Shown here piece by piece: positions 46,063 through 60,482 of a stretch of 64,000 bases of DNA. Source of the stretch: Triticum aestivum (lineage: Eukaryota; Streptophyta; Magnoliopsida; Poales; Poaceae); contig NC_057811.1 in the NCBI RefSeq assembly GCF_018294505.1, positions 28,587,298 to 28,651,297 of the forward strand, in the 5' to 3' direction. Position numbers and translations under genes: made by a program. Position 1 is the first letter of the stretch. Every line of letters begins with the position of its first letter. The notes below the pieces were generated by a model. That model did not search any database. It saw only the letters and a program-made list of their open reading frames with translations, and was not told where the DNA came from.

Positions 46063-47862
46063 TGTAACGCCTGGTTAGTTATGCTATGGTAATTCCCTGC
46101 TAATGATGTCACGTCAGCACGATTACTGTTGTTAACCTCACAATGATTCAATCCCATTCAAATTCAAATTTAAAATAAAGGCAAAAATCAAAAGTCTCAA
46201 ACATTAAAACTAAAATCTTCGAGAGGTGAAAAATAATGCATAAGTAATTATGGTGGAGCAACCACACTTTTATAAAATGTTTAAATACTCTAAAAATAAT
46301 AAAACAGTGGCTTAAACTATTATTTAAATGCTTTTAAAATAGTAAAAATGTTCTAACTAAATTAATTGGGTACCAAACTTTTGGTGGCAGTGGTATATTT
46401 AGTAGAACTAATTTAGATGCTAATAAAACATAAAAGGAAAGACAAAACAAATAAAAGTAAAAGGGGGCAACCCCTCGCTGGGCCTCGGCCAAGCTGGCCA
46501 CTGGGCTAGCTAGGTTGGCCCAACCGCCTCCCTTAACCCCCCACTCCCCATCGAACCCTAGACCGATCGCCCCACTTCCCCCACACCCCCTCGTCAGCCT
46601 CCCCACCTCTCGATCCCATCTGGATCGGGGAGGGGATCGCCCCCATCGACCCCGTCGCGGTCGCTGGATCGCCCGCTCGCCCATCGCCCGCCGCCGTCGC
46701 GAGACCTCCTCCCCGTCGCACGTCTCCGACTCTCCTCCCCTCTCGCTCCTCTTCCCCGACCCGATCTGGATCGGGAAGGGCCAATGAGCCAAACGCCCCC
46801 CTCCATCGACGATGTGCTCCAGCACCGCCGCCCGAAGACCTCGCCCTCGCCGGACCTCGCGTCGCCTCCTCGTATCCCTCCCCGACTCGCCTCCTCAAGC
46901 CACGCCGACCCCCTTCTCGGCAACGCTGTGAGCTGCCCCCGTTTCCATCCTTCTCTTTCCACCGTGTTCACCGCGCTGCCTGCCGTGCCCCTCGCTGCGC
47001 GCACGCCCACCACCGTGCCAGCCCCTGCTCCGAGCCCTCTCCTGCACGCTTGTGCGCGCATGACCCTAGCCGCGCCCACGCCGTGATCCCCTTGTCCCGC
47101 CCGCCTTCGTCCCGCGCTCGCCGCGGCCCCCATGCTCCCATGCGCCCTCTTTTGGGGGCGTCGGCTGCCCCTGTCCCGCAGCTCGCTGGCATGCGTCCCC
47201 GCCCGCGCCTCGCCACCGCTCTACTGCTACGCTACTATTGCGCTGTGGCCGCCGCCGCTTCCCGCTGCTCTGCCAGCGCCAAAGCTCCCGGTTGGCCCTG
47301 CCGCTGCTCGCGTTTAACCGCCGGCCTAAGCGGCCTAACCTCCCCCCTCGCTAATGAACCCCCACCGACCCGCTGACACCGGGACCCACATCCCCTAATT
47401 AACCATTTAATAAATTAAAACTCTTAAATTAACATTAGTGTATGACATGTGGGTCCCCTATTAATTAAACTGATTTAATTAAAATCTATTAACTTTGAGT
47501 CTATGACATATGGGCCCCACTAAACATTTGACCAGTCAACGGTCCAGTCAAATGCTGACCGGACAGTTGACCAGAGGGCCCCGCCAGTCAGCCAATGTGC
47601 TGTTCTGCTGGGTACCTTTCTAAGTACACCTAGCATTTTACATTTACAATATTTGTTTTAAAATAAATTAGAATAATTTCAAAAAAATATTAAAACTTTT
47701 AAAATTAAAATAAAATAATCCATAACTCGGATGAAATTACTTTATACATGGAAGTTGCTCAAAAAACGAGACGAATTCGAATACACAGTCCGTTCGTCTG
47801 CCACGCGTCCCTAGCATAGCGAACATGCAACCATCCCCCTCCGGTTCGACTCTCCGAAAAAT
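46063..47862 (+). mobile_element. LTR-retrotransposon-derived fragment (TGTAAC type), unit B
   Basis: Counterpart of 21106-22905, with the start decayed to TGTAACGCCTGG. GC-rich centre with overlapping chance frames on both strands and no protein domain. Confidence 0.45.
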
Positions 47863-48058
47863 TATTATTGCACATGCCCGCTAAGAGGTTGGCTGTATAT
47901 GACATGACAACTTCTTATAGCCGACCCTTGGCTGTAATATTAACCATGCTCTTAGTGAGGTAGCTAGTATATCATAGACGACTAGCTAGTATCAGACTAG
48001 CCAAAGTGGGAGTAACTTCAGCAGTAACATCGACTCCAACTCAGCAAACTTGCTTATG

Positions 48059-48650
48059 TGGGAGTAAACCCTGCCTAATGCAAAATACAATCCCAGTCGT
48101 AATTTTTTCAGGAAACGTGTGGGATCCCAAACGAAAAGCACACGTCACTCTTGCGGCAACCGTCGGTGACACCCAATAAATCACAAACGGTATGCAGCAC
48201 TTGTATGTGTGCAAAGGGGCTCCTGAACCGTTTGTGATAGAACATTATCGCAGACGGTAATTGTTGGCAAACGTGTGCGATGGAGTCTAGCATGGCAGAC
48301 GGGTTACGCAGAAAACTCGTGTGCGATGGGGCACAAATCGCACACTGTTCATATGTTGGCCCATGTGCCTTACATACTATTTCCCAAATGGTTTGTTACG
48401 ACAGACCGTATCGTTTCAGTGCGTCATTAGAAACGCTTAATCACTGATACCACACGTGCGAAAGAATTTAGTGCGTGCTGCATCGCACACGATTACATTT
48501 TGGAAGGCCTCTGGATCACTGCTCCATATCCCCGACGGTTTCTGGGCCGTGTGGGAAGGACACCCTATCACACACACTCACTTGGCGACGGCTCCAAATG
48601 CTGTCGTGGAAAGGGGTTAAAAACAGTTTGTTTAGGACCGACGCGTACCA
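48059..48650. mobile_element. CACTA-like subterminal repeat region, unit B
   Basis: Counterpart of 23100-23690 with the same repeated GTGTGCGATGG and ATCGCACAC motifs. Confidence 0.5.
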
Positions 48651-48653
48651 GTG

Positions 48654-48680
48654 TCTATCTATCTATCTATCTATCTATCC

Positions 48681-48715
<35 letters not shown>

Positions 48716-48897
48716 AATCTATCTATCCATCTATCCATCTATCCATCTATCCATCTATCCATCTATCTATCTCAATCCACCTATCTATCTATCCATCTAT
48801 CCATCTATCTATCTCTCCATCTATCCATCTATCTATCCATCTATCCATCCATCTACTATCCATCTATCTATCCATCCATCCATCTATCTATCCATCC

Positions 48898-48953
<56 letters not shown>

Positions 48954-49407
48954 GTCTGTCTATCTATCTATCTATCTGTCTGTCTGTCTATCTATCTATC
49001 TATCCATCTATTCATCTATCTATCTATGTATCCATTTATCCATTGATCCATCTATCGATCCATCGATCCATCCATCTATCCATCCATCTATCCATCCATC
49101 TATCTATCCATATATCCATGTATCCATGTATCCATCTATCCATCTATCGATCTATCCATCTATCCATCTATCCATCTATCCATCTATCTATCTATCCAAC
49201 CATCTATCGATCTATCGATCTATCGGTCTATCCATCTATCGATCTATCCATCTCTCCATCTACCAATCTATCCATCTATTCATTTACCGATCTATCTATC
49301 CATCTATCTATCTAGCTATCTACCTATCTATCTATCTATCTATCTAGCTATCTAGCTATCTATCTATCTAGTTATTTAGCTATCTATCTGTCTACCTACC
49401 TACCTAC

Positions 49408-49449
<42 letters not shown>
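48654..49449. repeat. (ATCT)n/(ATCC)n microsatellite, unit B
   Basis: About 800 bp of tetranucleotide repeat, fully sequenced here, separating units B and C. It includes GTCT runs near 48952-48990 where unit A has its sequence gap. The reading frames are artefacts of the repeat. Confidence 0.97.
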
Positions 49450-49450
<1 letters not shown>

Positions 49451-49514
49451 AAGGAAATATGCCCTAGATGCAATAATAAAGTTGTCATTTATATTTCCTT
49501 ATATCATGATAAAC
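49450..49514 (+). mobile_element. Copia-LTR-like terminal fragment, unit C
   Basis: Duplicate of 41-105, again abutting the ATCT microsatellite. Confidence 0.4.
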
Positions 49515-49547
49515 TAGCGGAGTCACCCGCGCATTTGCGCGGCTAGA

Positions 49548-51100
49548 TTGACTACATATATTGTTATATTTGGGATTATTTTTCTATGCCAATTTTATGG
49601 CCTCTTACTCAGATATTATCTAATTGAATTTACCACCACCATATGTTATATCCATAGATTATAATTAAAAGGCAACTTCCGACGAAACATGGACAGATTA
49701 TTGAGTGCTTAGAAGACGGACGCAATATCATATATAGACTTCTATACCAATCTTCATGGTTCCCATCTTTGATCCTCTCCTCGTCCCTTGGTATCTATCT
49801 TTGCACCCAATATGTCTTTGGAGTTCCAAGAATTGAATCTTAGCATGAATGGCTTCAATGTGTACCAAATGTTCTCTTGTTCCTCCCAAATTAATTACTG
49901 GTTGCATTCTTAGTTGCTTTGACATTCTTGGTTAATGCAATGTCTTGCCTACCAATATATGCATCCACACACGATAATATTTATATGACCACTTACCTTT
50001 GTATTCTGGTATTTGTGCTTCAGAATTTTTCTCTCATTCAGTTTATTCATAGATTAAAAACGTCGATCGTTTCTTTATTGGTTTGCATTATCTTGTTTGC
50101 CGAACGTAAGCATCCACACATGCTCGTCATGATATGATTGGTCATCATTGTATATTTGTATTTGTGTGTTGATAGCTTAAGGATTTTCTCGGATTCACTT
50201 CATAGTTTAAGGATTTTCTCGCGTTCAATTTATTCTACCTTATTCATTTTCATGTTTCTTTATTGTATTTATATCAATTCTTACAATATATTTTCCAAGA
50301 TATGAACTCAACTACTAATTACGTAGTTTTTCATCAAAATTTACATGTAAAAATGGTACAAATGCATAAACATGATAAAAATATATATCATATTCCATTG
50401 AGAGATCGCCCATTTAAAAAAAACACGTTGACTTACAAAAAGGACAATTCAAGCTGCATGTACGTCCGACTCATGTTTACCTGACAATGTCGATGTTGAT
50501 TTCAGCAGTAAATGAGCTGTGTGTGACCTTTGCGCTTTCCGGTATTCTTCTAACCTGTGTGCTTTATGATCAGTTTGTTGTGCTTAGTACTGGACACTGG
50601 AGTATACTATCATATTTGGTACAAATAAATCTGAACTACTATAGTTATGATCCACTGTATAGTTAATGGTGGTGGTAATTAATATATGTGGTTAAATACT
50701 TGCGCTCCTTAGGTGGGGAGTTGGATTTGTATTTCCCTAAAATAAATTTCAGATTTCGTAATAGTGGTGAAGCCAGCCGGAAGAACCTCTGCGTCATTAT
50801 TAATTTTGGTGATATTTTTCTTCATAGTGTAGAATAATTTTAGTGCTTATTCCGCAAAAAATATGGCCTCAACTGACCCCATAGCTTGTATGTTGCGCCA
50901 CCACTGTTTCCTATATCTTATTACATCCGTTGTTTTTAGATCTTGATGCATAACTTTGACAATTTTTAATAGATATGTGTCTGTATAAAAAATTATAAAT
51001 GCTATGATAATTTGATTAATTATGATGAATAAAATGTTATTGCTCTGACTTGATCCCTCTAGAATTTTCCAAAATTTCACATTACAGTTGTAGTAGTGCA
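49548..51100. other. AT-rich spacer, no gene recognised, unit C
   Basis: Counterpart of 139-1688; nothing recognised. Confidence 0.6.
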
Positions 51101-52642
51101 TGCTACCTCTTGAGCACTGCGTTAGTTTTCCCTTGAAGAGGAAAGGGTGATGCAGTAAAGCAGCGTCAGTATTTCCCTCAGTTTTTGAGAACCAAGGTAT
51201 CAATCCAGTAGGAGGCCACGCACGAGTCCCTCGCACCTACACAAACAAATAAAATCCTCGCAACCAACGCAATAAAGGGGTTGTCAATCCCTTCACGGTC
51301 ACTTACGAAAGTGAGATCTGATAGATTTGATAAGATAATATTTTTGGTATTTTTATGATAAAGATGCAACGTAAAGAAAGCAAAATAAAAACAGCGCCAG
51401 AAATAGCTTGTTGACGGGAGATTAAATATGATGGAAATAGACCGGGGGGCCATAGGTTTCACTAGTGGCTTCTCTCGAGAGCATAAGTATTTCGGTGGGT
51501 AGACAAATTACTGTTGAGCAATTGACAGAATTGAGCATAGTTATGAGAATATCAAGGTATGATCATGTATATAGGCATCACGTCCGAGGCAAGTAGCCCG
51601 ACTCCTGCCTGCATCTACTACTATTACTCCACACATCGACCGCTATCCAGCATGCATCTAGAGTATTAAGTTCAAAAGAACAGAGTAACGCTTTAAGTAA
51701 GATGACATGATGTAGAGGGATAAACTCATGCAACATAATATAAACCCCATCTTGTTATCCTCGATGGCAACAATACAATACGTGCCTTGCTGCCCCTACT
51801 GTCACTGGGAAAGGACACCGCAAGATTGAACCCAAGCTAAGCACTTCTCCCATCGCAAGAAAGATCAATCTAGTAGGCCAAACCAAACTGATAATTCGAA
51901 GAGACTTGCAAAGATAACCAATCATACATAAAAGAATTCAGACAAGATTCAAATATTGTTCATAGATAAACTTGATCATAAACCCACAATTCATCGGTCT
52001 CAACAAACACACCGCAAAAGAAGATTACATCGAATAGATCTCCACAAGAGAGGGGGAGAACATTGTATTGAGATCCAAAAAGAGAGAAGAAGCCATCTAG
52101 CTAATAACTATGGACCCGAAGGTCTGAGGTAAACTACTCACACATCATCGGAGAGGCTATGGTGTTGATGTAGAAGCCCTCCATGATCGATGCCCCCTCC
52201 GGCGGAGCTCCGGAAAAGGCCCCAAGATGGGATCTCACGGGTACAGAAGGTTGCGGCGATGGAATTAGGTTTTTGGCTCCGTATCTGGTAGTTTGGGGGT
52301 ACGTAGGTATATATAGGAGGAAGAAGTACGTCGGTGGAGCAACGTGGGCCCCACGAGGGCGCGCCCCCTACCTCGTGCCTTCCTGGTAGATTTCTTGACG
52401 TAGGGTCCAAGTCCTCTAGATCACGTTCGTTCCCAAAATCACGTTTCCGAAGGTTTCATTCCGTTTGGACTCCGTTTGATATTCTTTTTCTGTGAAACTC
52501 TGAACTAGGCAAAAAACAGCAATTCTGGGGTGGGCCTCCGGTTAATAGGTTAGTCCCAAAAATAATATAAAAGTGTATAATAAAGCCCATTAATGTCTAA
52601 AAAAAAGCATGAAATAAATTATATAACGTTGGAGACGTATCA
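51101..52642 (-). mobile_element. 3' LTR of Athila-like element, unit C
   Basis: Same LTR, start TGATACGTCTCC at 52642, end AAGAGGTAGCA at 51101. Private changes include a small rearrangement near 52600 beside the LTR start. Confidence 0.8.
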
Positions 52643-55428
52643 AGCATCCCCAAGCTTAATTCCTGCTCGTCCTCGAGTAGGTAAATGATAAAAACAGAAT
52701 TTTTAATGTGGAATGCTACTTGGCATAATTTCAACGTAATTCTCTTAATTGTGGTATGAATATTCAGACCCGAAAGATTCAAGACAAAAGTTTAATATTG
52801 ACATAAAAATAATAATACTTCAAGCATACTAACTAAGCAATTATGTCTTCTCAAAATAACATGGCCAAAGAAAGTTATCCCTACAAAATCATATAGTCTA
52901 GCTATGCTCTATCTTCACCACACAAAGTATTTAAATTATGCACAACCCCGATGACAAGCCAAGCAATTGTTTCATACTTTTGATGTTCTCAAACTTTTTC
53001 AATCTTCACGCAATACATGAGCATGAGCCATGGACATAGCACTATATGTGGAATAGAATGGTGGTTGTGGAGAAGACAAAAAAGGAGAAGATAGTCTCAC
53101 ATCAACTAGGCGTATCAACGGGCTATGGAGATGCCCATTAATAGATATCAATGTGAGTGAGTAGGAATTGCCATGCAACGGATGCACTAGAGCTATAAGT
53201 ATATGAAAGCTCAACAAAAGGAACTAAGTGGGTGTGCATCCAACTCGCTTGCTCATGAAGACCTAGGGCATTTTGAGGAAGCCCATCATTGGAATATACA
53301 AGCCAAGTTCTATAATGAAAATTTCCCAGTAGTACATGAAAGTGATATCATAGGAGACTCTCTATCATGAAGATCATGGTGCTACTTTGAAGAACAAGTG
53401 TGGTAAAAGGATAGTAACATTGTCCCTTCTCTCTTTTTCTCTCTTTTTTTATTTGGGTCTTTTATTCTTTTTTTATGGCCTCTTTTTTTTAGTCCGAAGT
53501 CTCATCCCGACTTGTGGGGGAATCATAGTCTCCATCATCCTTTCCTCACTTGGGACAATGCTCTAAAAAAATGATGATCATCACACTTTTATTTACTTAC
53601 AACTCAACAATTACAACTCAATACTTAGAACAAAATATGACTCTATGTGAATGCCTCCGGCGGTATACCGTGATATGCAATGAATCAAGAGTGACATGTA
53701 TGAAAGAATTATGAACGGTGGCTTTGCCACAAATACAATGTCAACTACATGATCATGGAAAGCAATATGACAATGATGGAGTGTGTCATAATAAACTGAA
53801 CGGTGGTAAGTTGCATGGCAATATATCTCAGAATGGCTATGGAAATGCCACGGTAGGTAGGTATGGTGGCTGTTTTGAGGAAGGTATATGGTGGGTGTAT
53901 GATACCGGCGAAAAGTGCGCGGTATTAGAGAGGCTAGCAATGGTGGAAGGAAGAAAGTGCGTATAATCCATGGACTCAACATTAGCCATAAAGAACTCAT
54001 ATACTTATTGCAAAAATCTACAAGTTAATGAAAATCTAGGGGGATAGATTGGTAGGAAAAGACCATCGCTCGTCCCCGACCGCCACTCATAAGGAAGACA
54101 ATCAATAAATAAATCATGCTCCGACTTCATCACATAACGGTTCACCATACGTGCATGCTAAGGGAATCACAAACTTTAACACAAGTATTTCGCAAATTCA
54201 AAACTACTCAACTAGCATGACTCTAATATCACCATCTCCATATCTCAAAACAATTATCAAGTATCAAACTTCTCATAGTATTCAACACACTCATAAGATT
54301 TTTTTACTAATCTTGAGTGCCTATCATAATTAAAGCAAATTACCACGCTGTTTTGTAGGACTATCAAAATAATCTAAGTGAATCATGAGAGAACAATAGT
54401 TTCTATAAAACAAAACCACCACCGTGCTCTAAAAGATATACGTGAAGCACTAGAGCAAAAACTATATAGCTCAAAAGATATAAGTGAAGCACATAGAGTA
54501 TTCTAACAATTTCCGAATCATGTGTGTCTCTCTCAAAAGGTGTGTACTGCAAGGATTATTGTGGCAAACTAACAAATAAAGACTTCAAATAATACAAGAC
54601 GCTCCAAGCAAAACACATATCATGTGGTGAATAAAAGTATAGCTCCAAGTAAAGTTACCGATGGAAGTAGACGAAAGAGGGGATGCCTTCTGGGGCATCC
54701 CCAAGCTTTGGGTTTTAGGTGTCCTTAGATTATCTTGGGGTGCCATGGGCATCCCCAAGCTTAGGCTCTTGCCACTCCTTGTTTCATAATCCATCAAATC
54801 TTTCACCCAAAACTTGAAAACTTCACAACACAAAACTCAGCAGAAAATCTCGTGAGCTCCGTTAGCAAAAGAAAACAAAACACCACTTCAAGGTACTGTA
54901 ATGAACTCATTATTTATTTATATTGGTGTTAAACCTACTGTATTCCAACTTCTCTATGGTTTATAAACTATTTTACTAGCCATAGATTCATCAAAATAAG
55001 CAAACAACACACGAAAAACAGAATCTGTCAAAAACAGAACAGTCTGTAGTAATCTGTAACTAACGCAATTTTCTGGGACTCCAAAAATTGACCCAAAATA
55101 GGAAGACCTAGACAATTTTTGTACTGATCAGCATCAATTGGAATCAATATTTTATCACGTCCTGGTGATTTTTAACAATTATTTTCGTGAACAGAAAGTT
55201 TCTGGAATTTTCAGCAAGATCAAATAACTATCATCCAAGAAGATCCTATAGGTTAAACTTGGCAGAAACACTAATTAAAACATAAAAACACATGTAACCA
55301 GAGGCTAGATCAAATACTTATTCCTAAACAAAATAAAAAAGTATAAAAAACTAAAAATAAAATTGGGTTGCCTACCAACAAGCGCTATCGTTTAACGCCC
55401 CTAGCTAGGCATAATAGCAAGGATAGAT
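52643..55428 (-). mobile_element. Non-coding 3' internal region of the Athila-like element, unit C
   Basis: Counterpart of 3223-6023. A small private deletion lies near 54027 (about 19 bp replaced). No polymerase domains. Confidence 0.65.
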
Positions 55429-55947
55429 CTAGGTATTGCCATCTTTGGTAGGCAATCCATAAGTGGCTCTCATAATAGATTCATAAGGTAATTTTATTTT
55501 CTTTCTAGGGAAGTGTTCCATGCCTTTCCTTAATGGAAATTGGAATCTAATATTCCCTTCCTTCCTATCAATAATTGCACCAATCGTTCTAAGGAAAGGT
55601 CTACCAAGAATAATATGACATGAAGGATTGCAATCTATATCAAGAACAATAAAATCTACGGGCACATAATTCCTATTTGCAACAATAAGAACATCATCAA
55701 TTCTTCCCATAGGTTTCTTAATGGTGGAATCCGCAAGGTGCAAGTTTAAAGAGCAATCATCAAAATCACGGAAACCTAGCAAATCGCACAAAATCTTTGG
55801 AATCGTGGAAACACTAGCACCCAAATCACACAAAGCATAGCATTCATGATCTTTAATTTTAATTTTAATAGTAGGTTCCCACTCATCATAAAGTTTTCTA
55901 GGGATAGAAACTTCCAACTCAAGTTTTTCTTCATAAGATTGCATCAA
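55429..55947 (-). pseudogene. Athila-like aspartic protease domain, unit C
   Basis: A 172-codon open frame with CDLGASVSTIPK. The second hallmark reads HIILGRPFLRT, with His replacing Pro before it. Confidence 0.75.
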
Positions 55948-57326
55948 AGCATCAACGATATGTTTAGTAAGGCTTTATTTTGACTATAAGCATGTGGAGA
56001 ATTTAGCACGGATTGCAACAAGGAAATACAATCTATCAAAGAGCAATTATCATAATTAAATTCCTTGAAATCCAAAATAGTGGGTTCATTAATATCTAGA
56101 GTTTTGATTTCTTCAATCCCACTTTTACCATTTTTTGCATCAAGATCTAAAAACTCAGAATTTTTGGAACGCCTTCTAGGTAGAGGTGGATCATATTCAG
56201 TCCCATCATTATCAAGATTCATATTGCAAAACAAAGATTTAATAGGGGACACATCAATAACTTTTAGATCTTCATCTTTATTTTCATAGAAACTAGAAGA
56301 ACACGCTTTCACAAAACAATCTTTCTTAGCACGCATCCTAGCGGTTCTTTCTTTGCACTCATCAATGGAAATTCTCATGGCCTTGAGAGACTCATTGATA
56401 TCATGCTTAGGAGAAATTGTATCAGCGTTCCTAGCCAATTCATCAACTTTAAGCAATTTTTCTTGAAGCAAAGCATTGAAATTGTTTTGCGAATTCATAA
56501 ATTCTTTAACACTAGTCTCAAATTCAGAAGGCATCTTATTAAAATTTCCATAATAATTGTTGTAGGAATTACCATAATTATTAGAGGAATTACTAGGATA
56601 CGACCTTGGATTAAAGTTTCCTCTATACGCGTTGTTACCAAAATTATTCCGACCAACAAAATTCACATCCATAGATTCATTATTATTCTCAATCAAAGTA
56701 GACAAAGGCATATCATTAGGATCAGAAGAAACACTTTTATTAGCAAATAATTTCATAAGTTCATCCATCTTTCCACTCAAAACATTAATTTCTTCTATCG
56801 CATGCACTTTTTTATTAGTGGATTTTTCGGTGTGCCATTGAGAATAATTAACCATAATATTATCTAGGAGTTTAGTAGCTTCTCCTAAAGTGATTTCCAT
56901 AAAAGTGCCTCCCGCGGCCGAATCTAAAAGATTTCTAGAAGAAAAATTCAATCCGGCATAAAAATTTTGTATAATCATCCACAAATTCAAACCATGAGTA
57001 GGGCAATTACGTATCATTAATTTCATCCTCTCGCAAGCTTGTGCAACATGTTCATGATCAAGTTGCTTAAAATTCATAATATCGTTTCTAAGAGAGATGA
57101 TCTTAGCGGGAGGAAAATACTTAGAGATAAAAGCATCTTTGCACTTATTTCAAGAATCACTACTATTTTTAGGCAAAGACGAAAACCAAGCTTTAGCACG
57201 ATCTCTAAGCGAAAAAGGAAATAGCTTCAATTTAACAATATCATTGTCCACATCTTTCTTCTTTTGCATATCACACAAATCAACGAAGTTGCCATGTCTA
57301 GGAATGCTTGAAGCTTCAAAGATTTC
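55944..57326 (-). pseudogene. Athila-like gag, unit C
   Basis: Shared TGA at 57150-57152 in place of the gag Trp; the 377-codon frame downstream (55944-57077) is otherwise open. Same 5' truncation at about 57335 as the other units, so truncation and stop predate duplication. Confidence 0.8.
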
Positions 57327-58052
57327 CTATAATACAACATGCCTCTAACTATTCACAATAAGAAAAACATGTAAATGCGGAATCAACCAAATGATGGTAA
57401 ATTGTAGTTGATTTTGGCCAAGCAAACGTCAGATGAAAGAAACATACATGAGTGAACATCACGATTGGATGTTTTATTCAAATTTAACAGGTTAAACTCA
57501 CCAAATCCATCTGGATATTTAGTATTAAACTTCAACAGATGGTCAGTTGTAGCTAGATTCACACCACTGAAGCAAAATTCCATCTGCCACGGTTACATCA
57601 CACCATCTTTTCATCGTTACTATTTAAATTCCAAATGCCTGCAACTCTTTTTTTTGTTACGATGTATGCATGATTTTTAACTCAAGAGGAAGAGGGGAAA
57701 CTAAATCCAAGAAAAGAACACCAAGGAAGCATCCAAAATAGAGAAAGGAAAAATCCAAAATAGAGGCAGAATCGAAGGGAAGAAACCCCATAAAAAATAG
57801 GAGATCAAACGGTGAAAAAAATCTAAGAGTCAAACAATTCCAGGTAAGACCAAATCGACGGCAAAATAGCACAAGAGGGACTCACATTAACAGGTATACC
57901 AATTCAGAAAGAAGTGTAAAGCGAACAGTGCAATGGACCACTAGTATAAATTGGATGTACACAAACATGGGACTTAAACAGGAACTGCGAGATGCAGGGT
58001 TCACGTGCAAACCCAAAAAACGGAAAACTGAAACCCACAACAAGATTTTATC

Positions 58053-58131
<79 letters not shown>

Positions 58132-59989
58132 GGCTCGCCCTATCTATTAGTTGCTTCTTCCGAATCCCCACCTATCAAGCGTTTTCTCTGAATAAACAAA
58201 CACAATAGTATTCTTTGAATTATACTGTACAACGGTAATTAACCAAGCGACTGGAATTAACAATATTATGAGCTATTGGCTTTTTAGTCAGGTAAATATC
58301 ATTCTTAAGACTACGGAAAACAGCAGGCGGCGAAGAAAACATCTATTGATGAGAACTATACACATACTTAAGAAGGAAGTGACATCTATGGTAGCAGAAC
58401 ATATATCAAGCTGTTGCAGCTACATTAGCAGTTTAGCACAGTTCCTCCATAATACACAGGCTAGTGTAATTTCACAAATACAATAAGCTAACAATATATA
58501 TTTGGTAGATGGAAATGGCTGGATCATGAGCCAATATACCATTACACATCCGATGATGCAAATAAAGAAACGAGGCCCAACAATAGTGGAAAATAAACCA
58601 CAATAGAACATGTATTTGGCGAAACCTCCGTACTGCAATATCAAACATGAATTGAAATTAACAATCTAGCAAAAAAACATGACAGATGCAGTCTTGGTCA
58701 TTTTTCCTTTTGTGACATCCCCTAAAAAAAGTAAAAACAATGTTGTTCGTATTTTACCAGAGATACACTGAGCTGGGACAAATCGGTCTGAAATAAAATA
58801 TGATGGCTTCGGAGGATTCGGAAGGCAAGAAATTTGCTTTCTTCCAACTTATATGGTCTGCTGAACTAAACTTCGTTTCAGCGGGCTTTGGCAAAAATCT
58901 GTAACTGCATACATCAACTTGTGTGCCCTTCCTACGTCAAACTTTAAACCTGATGGATTAAATATTTTAGGTTAGGCTGAGATCAGTGTACTTTATGAGT
59001 GTTAAGTGTACTTTCTAAATAGCAGAGAAACCATAACATCTAAGCACAACCCAGCAACTTGTACAAGCTAACATCAAATCTGAAAGAGGAAATGTCGAGA
59101 ACAGGTGAAGGTACCATGATCCACGACTGAGCAAAGTTATCTATAATCCTCGGTGAATATCATAAATTAGGATCAACTACGCTGAAGAACAAACGGGAAA
59201 GGAACCTAGAAAGATCTTCTGCCGGTAGAATATAACTGATACACTATCCTCATTCTCGAGATCAAGGTCGTTTCTTGAATTGCAGTTTCCTCACTGTAGT
59301 ATGGGGTCATTACACTGTGAAGAACAAAGTGTCATATGAATCATTTAGAGCCCAATCTTTTTCACTGAAACTCTTATGATCACATAACGAATTTAAACAT
59401 AAGGTTTATTAGATATTTGTTGTTGTGAACAGATAATATATTTCTGGTGTTGACAATGTTTTGATTATGGATGCACTTCAAGATGGGTGGCACAGATTCT
59501 GTTGTACAGGCCTCCACCTGGAATTTCATCACTTGTTATTTTTGTTTTAGAATGTCTAGGTGCATTTTTCCTTTAAGGTGGAAACAGATGTACTTGTATA
59601 AGCAACAAGAATACAAAGCGCCACTGCCATACATTGTGGAAGTTCAGTGCTTCTGTTTACAAAATCTGCTTCCCAAAACAGAAGGATTTATAATTTTTTA
59701 TTACAATCAAGCGGACATGAGCTGATGAGTACAGATGTAGACATGTACTGAGAGCAGCACCCTTTCAAAAGTGGATCATTTACAAGTTGGATAGTTTGAT
59801 GGTCTGAAATTAGTGGTCGTGTTTCAGAATTGTTATCGAATAGTAGGGGATATATATTAAATTCTGAAATTAGTGGTTGTTTGTCAGAACTGTTATCGAA
59901 TAACAGAGCACATATATTAACTTCAATAAGTGGAGTAATATCTTTGGATTCGCTGTGAGGAAAGATTACCAAAACAAAACAGAAGTGAG
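57327..59989. other. Unrecognised spacer, unit C
   Basis: Counterpart of 7922-10510. It includes the (AT)36 run and the 60-bp tandem repeat (from about 59804). It ends at the CACTA insertion point, just beside the second exon of the LIMR-like pseudogene. Confidence 0.55.
58056..58127. repeat. (AT)36 microsatellite, unit C only
   Basis: 72 bp of pure AT. Unit A has no run here (CATGTTTGTGTATTAG) and unit B has only a short TATATATATA followed by a deletion. Confidence 0.97.
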
Positions 59990-60482
59990 CACTGGTAGAA
60001 AATGGGCCTTTAGTCCCGGTTCGCAAAGGCCATTAATCCCGGCTGTGCAACCGGGACTAAATATGCGCGACTAAAGCCCCCCCCCCCCCTTTAGTCGTGC
60101 CTCTTACGAACCGCGACTAAAGGCCCGTCCACGTGGGCGCCAGGAGTCCGTCGGGGCGGAGGACCTTTAGTCCCGGTTCTCGTGGCTAACCGGGACTAAA
60201 GGCCTCCTTCGCAGGTTTAGGGTTTTAGCCCCCCTAAACCTGGTTTCTTTTTAATTTGTAGTGTTTTATTTCTTTTATATTTTATTTTGTGTTTTATTTT
60301 AATTTTGATGAAGTTTCAGTACACATATTCTACGCTACTATATACATGCATATGAAATTTCAAACAAGAAGAATTCAAGAGGAATATATAATATATATTC
60401 AATCTCGGGTGACCATATACAACTTCGAACAAGTTTCCATACACAATTAGGATGGATGACCATATACAACTTCGAACAAGTT

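Larger units (their letters stand above)
24671..49449 (+). repeat. Tandem segmental duplication, unit B
   Basis: Second complete unit, 24779 bp against 24630 bp for unit A. It carries the only intact gliadin gene. Private changes include the loss of roughly 130-190 bp next to a short TA run near 33300, a 33-bp deletion near 33607 between AAATAAA repeats, a deletion of about 25 bp near 33965, and an integrase deletion of about 23 bp in the copia element near 38025. Confidence 0.95.
49450..59989 (+). repeat. Tandem segmental duplication, unit C (interrupted)
   Basis: Third unit, collinear with 41-10510 of unit A. Homology stops abruptly at 59989, where a CACTA terminus begins. The rest of the unit (LIMR pseudogene exons, copia, gliadin) is absent from the window; it may resume beyond the transposon or be lost. 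Unit C also has an (AT)36 run at 58056-58127 that neither other unit has. Confidence 0.93.

Noticed and set aside
41..59989. Gene-conversion mosaic between the three units
   Set aside because: By eye, sites where A alone or B alone differs are interspersed throughout, consistent with independent private mutation; no clear block switch was found. A recombination test on an alignment would be needed.
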